Part shown: positions 34,364 through 43,159 of the stretch, in pieces
Numbering within the stretch: position 1 is the first letter of the stretch
Layout of the letters: each line of letters opens with the position of its first letter
Assembly (NCBI GenBank): GCA_002502685.1
Contig: DAQA01000029.1
Coordinates: 9,776 to 73,775 of the forward strand
DNA: 64,000 nucleotides
Reading direction: 5' to 3'
Source: Euryarchaeota archaeon UBA202
Lineage (GTDB): Archaea; Thermoplasmatota; E2; UBA202
Notes under the pieces: generated by a model
The model's database searches: none
What the model saw: the letters and a program-made list of their open reading frames with translations, nothing else
Told to the model about the DNA's origin: nothing
Position numbers and translations under genes: made by a program

Positions 34364-35533
34364 ATGATGCCATGTTATGCTGTTATTGGGGCTGGCCGCC
34401 AGGGTATTGCAGCAGCCTATGATCTAGCAAAATTTGGGAAACCTGACGGTCTTATCCTTATTGATAAAAATACTGAGATCTTACGGGAGGCAACAGATCA
34501 CCTCAATTCGTTACTGGGTTCATCATTGGTTTCGTATAGTACAGCAGATGCTTCAAATATCTCCCAGCTTACCCATACCCTCAAGGGGGTTACAACCTTG
34601 ATAAGTGCTGTCCCCTACACCCTTAATCTAGGCATTACTGATGTGGCCCTTGCCAAGGGTATTAACATGTTTGACATGGGGGGAAATACATACATTGTTC
34701 AGCAACAGTTACAAAGAGATAAGGAAGCAAAAGATAGCGATATTACCCTTGTTCCTGATTGTGGCATGGGGCCAGGTATGAATATCTCCCTAGCCACCTA
34801 TGCCATGTCATTAATAGATAGCCCTACAGAAGTCTATATATGGGATGGAGGCTTACCGCAACAACCAACCCCTCCGTGGAACTATCTTTTATCCTTTAAC
34901 ATTGGCGGGTTAACTAATGAATATCATGGGCATGCCTATTTCCTCAGACAAGGAACAGTTGTTAAAGTACCCTGTTTTACAGGATATGAAAAAATAGATT
35001 TTCCTCCAGTTGGGCGACTAGAGGCCTTTGTTACCTCTGGTGGCTTGTCAACTATGCCTTGGACATTTCAGGGAATACTTACAACTCTTGAAAATAAAAC
35101 TCTTCGATATCCTGGACATTGGGCCTCCTTCAAAGCCTTTGCAGATCTTGGATTATTAAGCCTTACTCCTATCACGGTAGGCAAAAATCAAATTGTCCCA
35201 AGAGATCTATTCCATGCCCTATTGGAACCAAAAATTATCCAACCAATAATCCATGATATTGCCCTGATAAGAATAAACTGCCGGGGGGCCAAGAATGAAA
35301 ATCCAGCCTTGGTTAATATTGAACTCATCGATTCCTATAATCACCAAACTGGCTTTATGGCTATGCAACGGGTCACTGGTTGGCATGCATCCATCTTGGC
35401 TATTCTTGCCGCTCAAGGAAAACTGCCCCCTGGAGCTATACCCGTAGAATCAGTTGCTCCGGGAGTCACTATCGTTAATGAAGCACGTAAAAGAGGATTT
35501 ATCATACACGAGGAAGTTAAAACTTATCTATAA
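34364..35533 (+). CDS. Saccharopine dehydrogenase-family oxidoreductase
   Basis: ATG 34364 puts the start just before the Rossmann motif (CYAVIGAGRQGIAAAYDLAKFG); the frame itself opens at 34337. The 389-residue protein resembles the saccharopine/lysine 6-dehydrogenase group: DMGGNTYIV, a catalytic-region VPDCGMGPGMN, and C-terminal TGWHASILAILAAQGKLPPGAIPVE. It should be an NAD(P)-dependent reductase or dehydrogenase acting on an amino-acid-like substrate. It sits inside the mevalonate block without an obvious pathway role, 43 bp after the UbiD gene, so co-transcription is likely but a link to lipids is unproven. Confidence 0.75.
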   Translation: MMPCYAVIGAGRQGIAAAYDLAKFGKPDGLILIDKNTEILREATDHLNSLLGSSLVSYSTADASNISQLTHTLKGVTTLISAVPYTLNLGITDVALAKGINMFDMGGNTYIVQQQLQRDKEAKDSDITLVPDCGMGPGMNISLATYAMSLIDSPTEVYIWDGGLPQQPTPPWNYLLSFNIGGLTNEYHGHAYFLRQGTVVKVPCFTGYEKIDFPPVGRLEAFVTSGGLSTMPWTFQGILTTLENKTLRYPGHWASFKAFADLGLLSLTPITVGKNQIVPRDLFHALLEPKIIQPIIHDIALIRINCRGAKNENPALVNIELIDSYNHQTGFMAMQRVTGWHASILAILAAQGKLPPGAIPVESVAPGVTIVNEARKRGFIIHEEVKTYL

Positions 35534-35629
35534 CCCTTATTTTTTCTTGTGCCCCCTCCACGTTTTCTCTTTTCTTCCTTTTATGTTATCATAAATACTG
35601 ATGTGGCTGTAGTAACACACTGCTGCAGA

Positions 35630-36091
35630 CTAGTTTCTTTCCTGATTAGTGTTATCCCTTTGGATATTTTTGTGAAGCGTCATCTCAAGCAAACCCATTT
35701 TGTTTTTTTTTCTTCTGATTTTGATTCCATCCAGTTTTTTAAGAGCAATTTCATTGACCACAGTGGCTTCTCCGTCCATAAGATGTCCTCCCTTGAGTTG
35801 ATGATTTTGGTCAGCCACGGCCGCATGAAGATGACACACCACCTCATTTGATTCCTGTAGCCGGGCGATGTTTCCTTGCAGTGAGACTAACTCTACAGGA
35901 TCTTTGATATGTTCCTTTACATAGTTTTTTCCATTAAAATAGCCAATAGTGGTATTTTTAAGCATTCCTATACCTGAAATAACAAGGGCAGAATCAAAGC
36001 AATTATCATCCATTAAGGATGATAAATTTGTGATAATATGTCCCTCACTAAATTTTACCATTATTAAATCTTTTTCTTCCTGTATCTCCAT
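35630..36091 (-). CDS. PPC/DUF296-domain protein
   Basis: The 153-residue protein has the PPC (plant and prokaryote conserved, DUF296) fold: SALVISGIGMLKNTTIGYFNGKNY, then LQGNIARL, then the His cluster CHLHAAVADQNHQLKGGHLMDGEATVV. In plants this domain follows an AT-hook; in prokaryotes it stands alone and may bind metal or nucleotide. ATG 36091 has an AGAGAGGT ribosome site 6 nt upstream. It is transcribed against the mevalonate block and separates its two halves, next to the dehydratase promoter. Confidence 0.88.
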   Translation of the reverse strand: MEIQEEKDLIMVKFSEGHIITNLSSLMDDNCFDSALVISGIGMLKNTTIGYFNGKNYVKEHIKDPVELVSLQGNIARLQESNEVVCHLHAAVADQNHQLKGGHLMDGEATVVNEIALKKLDGIKIRRKKNKMGLLEMTLHKNIQRDNTNQERN

Positions 36092-36224
36092 GTAATACCT
36101 CTCTTTTCTTTCTATGGCATACGTACCTTATTTTTTTTTCTTATGTTTTCCCTTGTTTTGATGCAGGGAGGCTTCCTCATGATCTTTGGGATGATATATG
36201 CCAAGGGTAAAGGTAATAAATTAT

Positions 36225-36254
36225 TATATTTATACCATCCCTAACCGTGGTATC
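36225..36254 (+). promoter_or_regulatory. TATA-type promoter of the phosphomevalonate dehydratase operon
   Basis: TTATTATATTTATACC lies about 20-30 nt upstream of ATG 36255, with no ribosome site between. This is the pattern of a leaderless or near-leaderless archaeal transcript. Confidence 0.45.
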
Positions 36255-37442
36255 ATGTACTTGACAAGAGAACAGGAACAAATTCTTAATGGGGAAAAAG
36301 GAGAAATATTACAACGAATGTTTCGCTTGCTTACCCGGTTAGGGGATATCTATAAGGCAGACAAAATGATTCCCATTGGCTCTGTTCAGGTTGCGGGTGT
36401 CTCCTATAAATCAATAGGTGATCCAGGGCTAGAGTTCCTTGAAGATTTAGCGCATAAGGGAGCCCGGGTTCAGGTTCTCACCTTTCTTAATCCCGCAGGG
36501 ATGGATCTTGAGGAATGGGACATTCTGGGTTTCCCCCATGATTTTTCCGCAAAGCAACTTCGAATCATTACCGCCTTTAAGGAAATGGGTATTGTTCCCA
36601 CAGCAACCTGTACCCCTTATCTCATAGGTAATCTTCCTCGATTTGGTGAGCATCTTGCCTGGTCTGAGTCATCTGCTGTTTCATTTGCCAATTCTGTTAT
36701 TGGGGCACGAACAAACCGGGAGGGTGGCCCTTCGGCATTGGCAGCTGCTTTGTGTGGTCTTACGCCTAATTATGGCCTGCATCTCCCTGGAAACCGTATC
36801 CCTGAGGTGGTAATAGAGGTAAAGGCACAGATGGGCACCCTCGCTGATTTTGGTGCTTTAGGTCATCTAGTGGGAAAACAAGTAAGAAGCAAGATTCCCT
36901 ATTTCACCGGGATATTCGATGTTACTAGTGATCATTTAAAGTCGTTGGGTGCCGCCATGGCAGCTTCTGGTGCTGTTGCTCTTTACCACATCAAAGATAT
37001 TACCCCTGAATCTCATCTCATGGATGTCAAGGGCCTGGAAACCATACATGTTACTCAAAAAGACATAAAGGAGACCTATGAGTCGCTTAATCAAGGTACC
37101 AATCCAGATATCATAATCTTTGGATGTCCACATTCCTCGCTTAGAGAAATAATACATTTGGCTAAAAAAATTGAAGGAAAAAAATTAAAGAAACCTGTCT
37201 GGATATGTACCTCACGAGCCATGAAAGAAATTGCGAATAGGATGGGTTTGACATCCATTATTGAAAAAGCGGGCGGTAAACTTGTAGCTGATACGTGTAT
37301 GGTTGTATCTCCCCTGGAACAGATGGGATATTCAACTACTGCAGTGAACTCGGCTAAGGCTGCACAGTATCTCCCCGGATTTTGTAAACAAACTGTTGTT
37401 TATGGAAACATAGATGATTTACTCAAGGAACAAATAAAATGA
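36255..37442 (+). CDS. Phosphomevalonate dehydratase large subunit (aconitase X catalytic domain)
   Basis: ATG 36255 starts MYLTREQEQILNGEKGEILQ, the normal aconitase-X N-terminus; the frame opens earlier at 36198 but that stretch is upstream of the predicted transcript start. The 395-residue protein has the family's TATCTPYLIGNLPRFGEHLAWSESSAVSFANSVIGARTNREGGPSA block, with Cys likely holding the iron-sulfur cluster, and CGLTPNYGLH. With the small subunit it dehydrates mevalonate 5-phosphate to trans-anhydromevalonate 5-phosphate. The downstream small-subunit gene overlaps by an ATGA. Confidence 0.93.
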   Translation: MYLTREQEQILNGEKGEILQRMFRLLTRLGDIYKADKMIPIGSVQVAGVSYKSIGDPGLEFLEDLAHKGARVQVLTFLNPAGMDLEEWDILGFPHDFSAKQLRIITAFKEMGIVPTATCTPYLIGNLPRFGEHLAWSESSAVSFANSVIGARTNREGGPSALAAALCGLTPNYGLHLPGNRIPEVVIEVKAQMGTLADFGALGHLVGKQVRSKIPYFTGIFDVTSDHLKSLGAAMAASGAVALYHIKDITPESHLMDVKGLETIHVTQKDIKETYESLNQGTNPDIIIFGCPHSSLREIIHLAKKIEGKKLKKPVWICTSRAMKEIANRMGLTSIIEKAGGKLVADTCMVVSPLEQMGYSTTAVNSAKAAQYLPGFCKQTVVYGNIDDLLKEQIK

Positions 37443-37834
37443 AGGGACGAACTATCTCGTCTGGTAAAACCCAGGGAATTGCATTGGTATCCCAGCAGCC
37501 TGTTAGTTTTTATGGAGGCATAGATGTCAATACAGGAATCGTTATAGAAAAAGGGCATGAACTTGAGGGACAGTGTGTCAAGGACAAAATCCTTGTTTTT
37601 CCCCAGGGGAAAGGATCCACGGTAGGATCATATGTTCTTTATGGATTAAAAAAGAATGGTGTGGCACCCAAGGCCATTATTAACAAGGAAACAGAAACCA
37701 TAGTGGCAACAGGTGCCATCCTTGCGGGCATACCTGCAATTGATGGGATTGATATCACTTCGCTAAAAACGGGCGACAAACTTGTTGTGGATGCTGATAA
37801 GGGAATAGTACAATTAAGTAGGCAAACCTTTTAA
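37439..37834 (+). CDS. Phosphomevalonate dehydratase small subunit (aconitase X swivel domain)
   Basis: The 131-residue swivel-domain protein (DUF126 type) carries the active-site Ser loop FPQGKGSTVGSYVLYGL and the ATGAILAGIPAIDG strand. It joins the large subunit, whose gene overlaps by 4 nt, to complete the enzyme that makes trans-anhydromevalonate 5-phosphate. In many bacteria the two domains are one polypeptide; the split form is the archaeal arrangement. Confidence 0.93.
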   Translation: MKGRTISSGKTQGIALVSQQPVSFYGGIDVNTGIVIEKGHELEGQCVKDKILVFPQGKGSTVGSYVLYGLKKNGVAPKAIINKETETIVATGAILAGIPAIDGIDITSLKTGDKLVVDADKGIVQLSRQTF

Positions 37835-37852
37835 TTTTCGGTGGCAATTCCC

Positions 37853-38614
37853 ATGACAGTGAAGACCATTATCATAAAATTTGGAGGATCAGTCATTACC
37901 CATAAGGCTATTCCCTATCATTTTAATGCAGAGATAACAAGGAATTTATGTCAAGATTTGGTGACCGCTGGAGGTCGCTTTGTATTGGTCCATGGAGCCG
38001 GCTCCTTTGGTCATCCCCTGGCAAAAAAATTCCATTTAGACCAGGGATTATCTAGAGAAAAAAAGGATGAACAAGTGAAGGGTGCTGCCCAAACCCATCA
38101 ATCTGTACGGGATCTCAATGGCAAAGTGATACATACCCTCCTTGATGTGGGTATCCCTGCTGTTTCCCTTTCTCCTTTCCTTTTTTTTAATTCACTTTTT
38201 GGCAGTAATCTTTTTGAACGGATTTTAAAATTTGGTTTCACCCCCGTGACTTTTGGGGATGTTGTTTTAAAAGATGATAATATTACTATTTATTCCGGTG
38301 ATTTTCTTATGAAGAAAATAGCCCTTGAATTGAACCCTGAGAAAGCCATATTTGTAACCGATGTTGACGGTATTTTCCCTGATCTGCAGGACATGACAAC
38401 AATTCTTACAGATACCACATTAAAGGAAGTAGAAAAAGTGGTTCTTAGAGGCAGTTCACATCCAGATGTTACCCAGGGCATGGCTGGCAAAATCAGGGAA
38501 ATAAAGGACATGGTCAATAAGGGAATAGAGGTGGATATCATAAATGGCCAAAAGCCAAGATGCCTACTGGATGCCATCAGGGGACATGTGGCAGGAACAC
38601 GAATTAGGGGGTAA
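37853..38614 (+). CDS. ipk: Isopentenyl phosphate kinase
   Basis: ATG 37853 has GGTGG about 8 nt upstream; GTG 37841 is the alternative. The product belongs to the amino-acid-kinase fold: IIIKFGGSVITHK, then VHGAGSFGHPLAKKF with the catalytic His diagnostic of IPK, then GFTPVTFGDVV, then the nucleotide region AIFVTDVDGIF. It phosphorylates isopentenyl phosphate from the UbiD-family enzyme to IPP, completing the archaeal branch. It is 18 bp after the dehydratase small subunit and 4 bp before the IPP isomerase. Confidence 0.94.
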   Translation: MTVKTIIIKFGGSVITHKAIPYHFNAEITRNLCQDLVTAGGRFVLVHGAGSFGHPLAKKFHLDQGLSREKKDEQVKGAAQTHQSVRDLNGKVIHTLLDVGIPAVSLSPFLFFNSLFGSNLFERILKFGFTPVTFGDVVLKDDNITIYSGDFLMKKIALELNPEKAIFVTDVDGIFPDLQDMTTILTDTTLKEVEKVVLRGSSHPDVTQGMAGKIREIKDMVNKGIEVDIINGQKPRCLLDAIRGHVAGTRIRG

Positions 38615-38618
38615 AGAT

Positions 38619-39629
38619 ATGAAAACAATGGAAGGAAGAAAAAAGGATCACTTGGAGATTGTCCTTGGGGAAGATATTGAATCTAGTTATAATTACTGGG
38701 ATGATTTCCATTTTATTCATAATGCCTTACCTGATATCAATATTGATGATATCGATCTTTCAACACGATTATTTGACAAAAAAATGGATGCCCCTCTTAT
38801 CATGGCAGGTATGACCGGTGGATTTTCAAAGGCAAAAAAAATCAATGAAAGATTTGCCCAGGTGGCGGAAAAATATCAAGTTGGTATGGGTGTCGGTTCC
38901 CAACGGGCAGGACTGGAGGATCTATCACTTGTCGATACCTATTCAATTATTAAAAACTATGATATCCCCTTAAAGATAGCTAATCTTGGGGTCCCTCAGC
39001 TTATTGAATGGAACGACCCACTTGAAAAAGCAGAAAAGGCAGTGGAAATGATAGATGCCGATGTGTTAGCCATCCATCTAAACTTTCTCCAGGAATCTGT
39101 CCAAGTGGAAGGAGAAAGAAACGCTCATGGATGCCTTGAGGGAATAAAAAAAATCTGTACGTCTCTTTCAACACCCGTCATTGTCAAAGAAACTGGTGCA
39201 GGAATATCCTCTGAAGTAGCCAAAAAAATCTGTGATATCGGCATCAAGGGAATCGATATCGGGGGAAGAGGGGGAGCCTCTTTTGCAGCAATTGAGGCCT
39301 ATCGGGCACAAAAGAGAGGGGATACGATGCAGAGTCGTTTGGGTCATACTTTTTGGGACTGGGGTATACCCACACCCTTTTCTCTTCTTGAGGTACATGA
39401 GGTCTGTGGTGACGCATTTCCTGTTATCGCCACGGGGGGTGTCAGGAATGGATTGGATGTTGCAAAAGCTCTTGCGTTGGGTGCCTCGGCAGCAGGGATG
39501 GCTTCTGTTTTGCTTAAAAATGATGTCGACCAAGAAATCGCCATATGTCTCAAAGAACTTAAAACAGCGATGTTTTTAACCGGGTCAAAGAATATAAAAC
39601 TTCTGAAAGAGCAGGAACTATGGATGTAA
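38619..39629 (+). CDS. fni: Type 2 isopentenyl-diphosphate isomerase
   Basis: ATG 38619 follows a GGGGG purine tract by 8 nt; the frame runs back to 38544 over the IPK gene but without a ribosome site. The 336-residue FMN TIM-barrel has RKKDHLEIVLGEDIE, ITGG-like MAGMTGGFSKAKKINERFA, the GVGSQRAGLED loop, HLNFLQESVQVEGERN with the conserved Gln/Glu pair, and VIATGGVRNGLDVAKALALGA. It interconverts IPP and DMAPP. It overlaps the GGPP synthase by 10 nt. Confidence 0.95.
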   Translation: MKTMEGRKKDHLEIVLGEDIESSYNYWDDFHFIHNALPDINIDDIDLSTRLFDKKMDAPLIMAGMTGGFSKAKKINERFAQVAEKYQVGMGVGSQRAGLEDLSLVDTYSIIKNYDIPLKIANLGVPQLIEWNDPLEKAEKAVEMIDADVLAIHLNFLQESVQVEGERNAHGCLEGIKKICTSLSTPVIVKETGAGISSEVAKKICDIGIKGIDIGGRGGASFAAIEAYRAQKRGDTMQSRLGHTFWDWGIPTPFSLLEVHEVCGDAFPVIATGGVRNGLDVAKALALGASAAGMASVLLKNDVDQEIAICLKELKTAMFLTGSKNIKLLKEQELWM

Positions 39630-40600
39630 AAAAATGGATGGCAACAGAAGCTAAACGCTTCACGGATTCCTTATTGACGTATCTACCAGATGGGGAACCT
39701 AAAAAATTATATCAGGCAATCAATCATCTTCCCTCAGCTGGTGGTAAATGCCTCCGTCCCCTCCTGTCCTTTCTTTCTTGTGAAGCAGTGGGGGGCAATC
39801 CCACTGATACAGTCCCCTATGGTGTTGCATTGGAACTTATTCATACCTTTACCCTGATACATGATGACCTTATGGATCATGATGAAGAACGCCGGGGGCT
39901 CCCAACTGTACATGCGCTCTTTGGAGAGGATACTGCCATACTAGCGGGAGATGCATTATTTGCCAAGGCATTTGAGGTAGCATCCCAGACACCGGTTACA
40001 GATTCGATCCTCACCGTTCTTATTCGTAATCTCTCACGTATGACACAAGAAATCTGTGAAGGGCAACAACTGGATATGGATTTTGAATATAGAGATGATG
40101 TCAGTGAAAACGATTTTATTGAAATGATTGAAAAAAAAACCGCGAAAATGTTTGAGTATGCCACCTATGGTGGTTCCATTATTGGCGGGGCAAGCAAGAT
40201 GGAAGCACATGCATTACGTCAATACGGGAGAAACCTGGGTTTAGCCTTTCAAATTTGGGATGATTGCTTGGATCTTGTAGGAGGTGATACCCTGGGAAAA
40301 CCCCTTGGAAGTGATATACGGGAAGGAAAAAAGACAATGGTGTATATCCATGCTCTTCCGTATCTCACAAGTACGGATAAAAAAATATTTTCTTGCATCT
40401 TTGGAAATAAATCAGCCAACAAAAAAGATATCCAATCTGTTATCGCCCTCCTAAAAAAAACAGGGTCAATTACATATGCCGGTTCACAGGCATCTAAATT
40501 TGTATCTCAAGCATGTGCTTCTCTTGAAACGTTGCAAGAAAGCACAGCTAAAAATAAGTTGTCTAAAATCGCATCGTATGCAATTGAGAGAACAAAATAG
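39620..40600 (+). CDS. Geranylgeranyl-diphosphate synthase-type prenyltransferase
   Basis: The 326-residue all-helical polyprenyl synthase has the first Asp-rich motif DDLMDHDEERRG (residues 82 on) and the second QIWDDCLDLVGG. SAGGKCLRPLL and the GDALFAKAFEVAS segment are also typical. It condenses IPP with allylic diphosphates to give GGPP (or FPP) for archaeal ether lipids. Chain length cannot be set exactly from sequence alone. It is the last gene of the mevalonate block, overlapping the isomerase gene. Confidence 0.93.
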   Translation: MDVKKWMATEAKRFTDSLLTYLPDGEPKKLYQAINHLPSAGGKCLRPLLSFLSCEAVGGNPTDTVPYGVALELIHTFTLIHDDLMDHDEERRGLPTVHALFGEDTAILAGDALFAKAFEVASQTPVTDSILTVLIRNLSRMTQEICEGQQLDMDFEYRDDVSENDFIEMIEKKTAKMFEYATYGGSIIGGASKMEAHALRQYGRNLGLAFQIWDDCLDLVGGDTLGKPLGSDIREGKKTMVYIHALPYLTSTDKKIFSCIFGNKSANKKDIQSVIALLKKTGSITYAGSQASKFVSQACASLETLQESTAKNKLSKIASYAIERTK

Positions 40601-40838
40601 GGTGCATCTCTTTTTAGATTTTACAACCCATGCGGCATGATAAGTAACTGTTGATACTTGTTCTTTCCCAAGATTATACAAACTGTCATTCTGTTTGTGT
40701 TCACATCATTTTTTTCTATAGGTATTGGCATCAGCTAGATGCCCCCAAAAAATTGCATCGATGCCCCGTAATAAGGGCATACATCATTTCAGAAGGGATT
40801 CTATCCCTACTGCTTAATCTATGAGGGTAGTGGAGTTT
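40601..40838. terminator. Convergent intergenic region with small hairpins
   Basis: Lies between the convergent GGPP synthase and PHP genes. Two short stems are visible: ATGCCC/GGGCAT near 40761-40782 and AGGGAT/ATCCCT near 40793-40808. They may mark the two transcript ends. No gene is seen. Confidence 0.35.
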
Positions 40839-41711
40839 TCACACCATTTTTTTTTTTGCCTTATATTGGGTAACTCCTTCACTTATAATCCCATAAATAT
40901 AGGGAAGTGGCGTACCGATATAAAGTAGGCATCCACAAAAAGCTATTGCCTTATTGTGCTTTTTCATATGGGACACCCTTTTCAGGGGATCCTCGTTTCC
41001 TAGTATGTTATTTTTCCAGGGGGTAAGGAGTGTCTTTATGACGGCATAGGGGATTTCCATGATCCACAGAATGCACTGTCGAAGATATGCCGGATTCCCC
41101 ATGGGTTTTGTCTGTCTTTTTTTAATGCATTGATATAACTCTTCTCCTGATACACCCATAAATTCAGTATAGGTCATTCCTAGCCAAATAGTGGAGTGTG
41201 CATCACTTCCTCCCACCTGGGCTAATGACATTAATGTGTGCTGTTCAGCTAATTTATTTACATAGGGATCTCTATGAAATCCATTCAAAATCTCTACTCC
41301 ATCCAGATTGAGTGTTTTAATCTTATCTCCCAGGCTGGGGCAATGGTAACTGTAGGGATGAGGAGCCACCGCAAACCCCCCTTGTTCATGGATGAGGTCA
41401 ATGGATTCTTCCACTGTTTTTCCTGGTGGTATCAATTCTTGTATAAATAATCCAAGGAGCTCGCCATCAAGGGTGGTTATTTCTTCTCCAATCACAATAT
41501 CCACCTCAAGTTTATTCTGTTGTGCATACTTTTTTGCTCGATATGCACCCTTTATTTCATCATGGTCAGTGATTGAGAGGACATCAAGATTATTCCTGAT
41601 TGCCCTGTCTACCATTTTTTCCGGGGGTATCACAGATTCAGGAAATGGTATCCGTAAAAAATGGGCAATACCTGAAAAATTGGTATGGCAATGAAGATCG
41701 GCCTTTCCCAT
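40839..41711 (-). CDS. PHP-domain metal-dependent phosphoesterase
   Basis: The 290-residue protein begins KADLHCHTNFSG, the first PHP motif, then LSITDHDEIKGAYRA, then IGEEITTLDGE, then APHPYSYHCPS and GGSDAHSTIWLG; all four metal-binding PHP motifs are present. The C-terminal 90 residues add basic and hydrophobic stretches, possibly a membrane-associated tail (CGCLLYIGTPLPYIYGI). PHP enzymes hydrolyse phosphate esters or phosphodiesters; the substrate is unknown. It lies near the phosphate uptake operon, but on its own transcript. Confidence 0.85.
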   Translation of the reverse strand: MGKADLHCHTNFSGIAHFLRIPFPESVIPPEKMVDRAIRNNLDVLSITDHDEIKGAYRAKKYAQQNKLEVDIVIGEEITTLDGELLGLFIQELIPPGKTVEESIDLIHEQGGFAVAPHPYSYHCPSLGDKIKTLNLDGVEILNGFHRDPYVNKLAEQHTLMSLAQVGGSDAHSTIWLGMTYTEFMGVSGEELYQCIKKRQTKPMGNPAYLRQCILWIMEIPYAVIKTLLTPWKNNILGNEDPLKRVSHMKKHNKAIAFCGCLLYIGTPLPYIYGIISEGVTQYKAKKKMV

Positions 41712-41930
41712 ACTTTTTCCTCCTTTCAGCTCAAGTTTTTTTCTTTTCCTAAATTCTTCCCATCCTGTTATTGGATAAATTAGGATATCCTTGCTGGTGT
41801 GATATAGATTTTTGATCCCACATGGAGATAGTACTTTTGACTCTTTCTTTTCTATCTTTTTTTTTCATCTCTTCTATCTTCCTATATTTATCATATTTTA
41901 GCAGTGTTTACTTCCCTTAGTGACCAGTGA

Positions 41931-42932
41931 TTATAGTTCTTTGGCAAATTGCTGATTTATCGAAATTTCCGCGATGTCTAAGGCATAGGAACGCATTCGT
42001 TCAAGGCTATCAATTATATAAGCAAACGATACAGTTTCCAGCGTGTTTTCTTTAATCTCCATTAGGTCATGCCTGAGTTTATTTATACTCTTAGATATTT
42101 TCTTTGCCGCGCTCACAACATTATTTGCCTCTTCAAATCTCTTTGCATAGAATGCATTCATGGCAGCATCAAGGATAGCACTAATTTTTGTACTGACTTC
42201 AATAATATTAGAAATGATTTTATTGTTTGTGTGAATATTTTCTACATTGGATGCCAGTTTTTTTGCATGATCCGCGATTCTCTCAATTGCACGGGCAATA
42301 AGAAGGTAACTGAGGGCGGCAATGGGTGTAAATCCCATTTTTTCTGCGAAAAAAACATCTTGAAGGATGAGATTATATTGTTTTGCAATCATCCAATATA
42401 GTTTATCCACCTCGTCATCTCGTGACTCCACATCCTTTGCAAGTTGCTTGTCTTTTTCTTTTAGGGCAATGATGGCGTCATGATGCATTTCTCTCGTTAT
42501 GGCATGCATGCGGCGTAGTCCCTTTTTTAGGGAAAATTCACCGGCATCAATGAGGTCCTGCACCGTCATGCTAATCATTGTTTCATCAATAATTTCTGGT
42601 CCAATGACATAATGTGATAGATCCCGGATTCTTTGTCTTACAGGGGGCGTAAGACGATTTTTTGATCTAAATTCGATAATATCATAGCCTGAAAGATAAG
42701 CAGCAATAAATTTCCTGGTCATTTTTTCTGTTTCATCATAGTCAATATTAATTGATTTTTTGGGTTTGCTTGTTCCATTTTTTAGTTTTGGATTAATGAA
42801 AAGTGTACCATCTGCCTGGGGGTTAAGGACGATATAATCCCCGTTTTTGACTCCTGCTTTTTTAACCCATTTTTTCGGAAGTGAGATGATATAGGTTGAG
42901 CCTCCCGTTATTTGAATCTTACGTGTTTCCAT
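41931..42932 (-). CDS. AbrB-PhoU phosphate uptake regulator
   Basis: Residues 1-45 form a SpoVT/AbrB swapped-hairpin DNA-binding domain (RKIQITGGSTYIISLPKKWVKKAGVKNGDYIVL). From about residue 110 two PhoU-type three-helix repeats follow (DEVDKLYWMIAKQYNLILQD; ERIADHAKKLASNV). This AbrB-PhoU architecture is a known archaeal phosphate regulator. It likely binds pst promoters and senses transporter state through its PhoU part. It ends the phosphate cluster, 228 bp after phoU, and has its own promoter space. Confidence 0.9.
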   Translation of the reverse strand: METRKIQITGGSTYIISLPKKWVKKAGVKNGDYIVLNPQADGTLFINPKLKNGTSKPKKSINIDYDETEKMTRKFIAAYLSGYDIIEFRSKNRLTPPVRQRIRDLSHYVIGPEIIDETMISMTVQDLIDAGEFSLKKGLRRMHAITREMHHDAIIALKEKDKQLAKDVESRDDEVDKLYWMIAKQYNLILQDVFFAEKMGFTPIAALSYLLIARAIERIADHAKKLASNVENIHTNNKIISNIIEVSTKISAILDAAMNAFYAKRFEEANNVVSAAKKISKSINKLRHDLMEIKENTLETVSFAYIIDSLERMRSYALDIAEISINQQFAKEL

Positions 42933-43159
42933 TAATTTAGGCCATTCATTTATTCTATTTAGAGTTATTGATTCTATATATTTAATTTTTTTTTATATAG
43001 TATCTGTTTCCTATTATTTTCCAGGATTTTACTGTTGGTAATGCCTTTACTATCTACATCACGGTGAATATCATGCCTTCACTGGTTTGTATGTTTTGCA
43101 GTTAGGTAGAATGGCACTCTTGCAATAATTACCTGAAGAATCTGCAAAAACTTTCCTTT

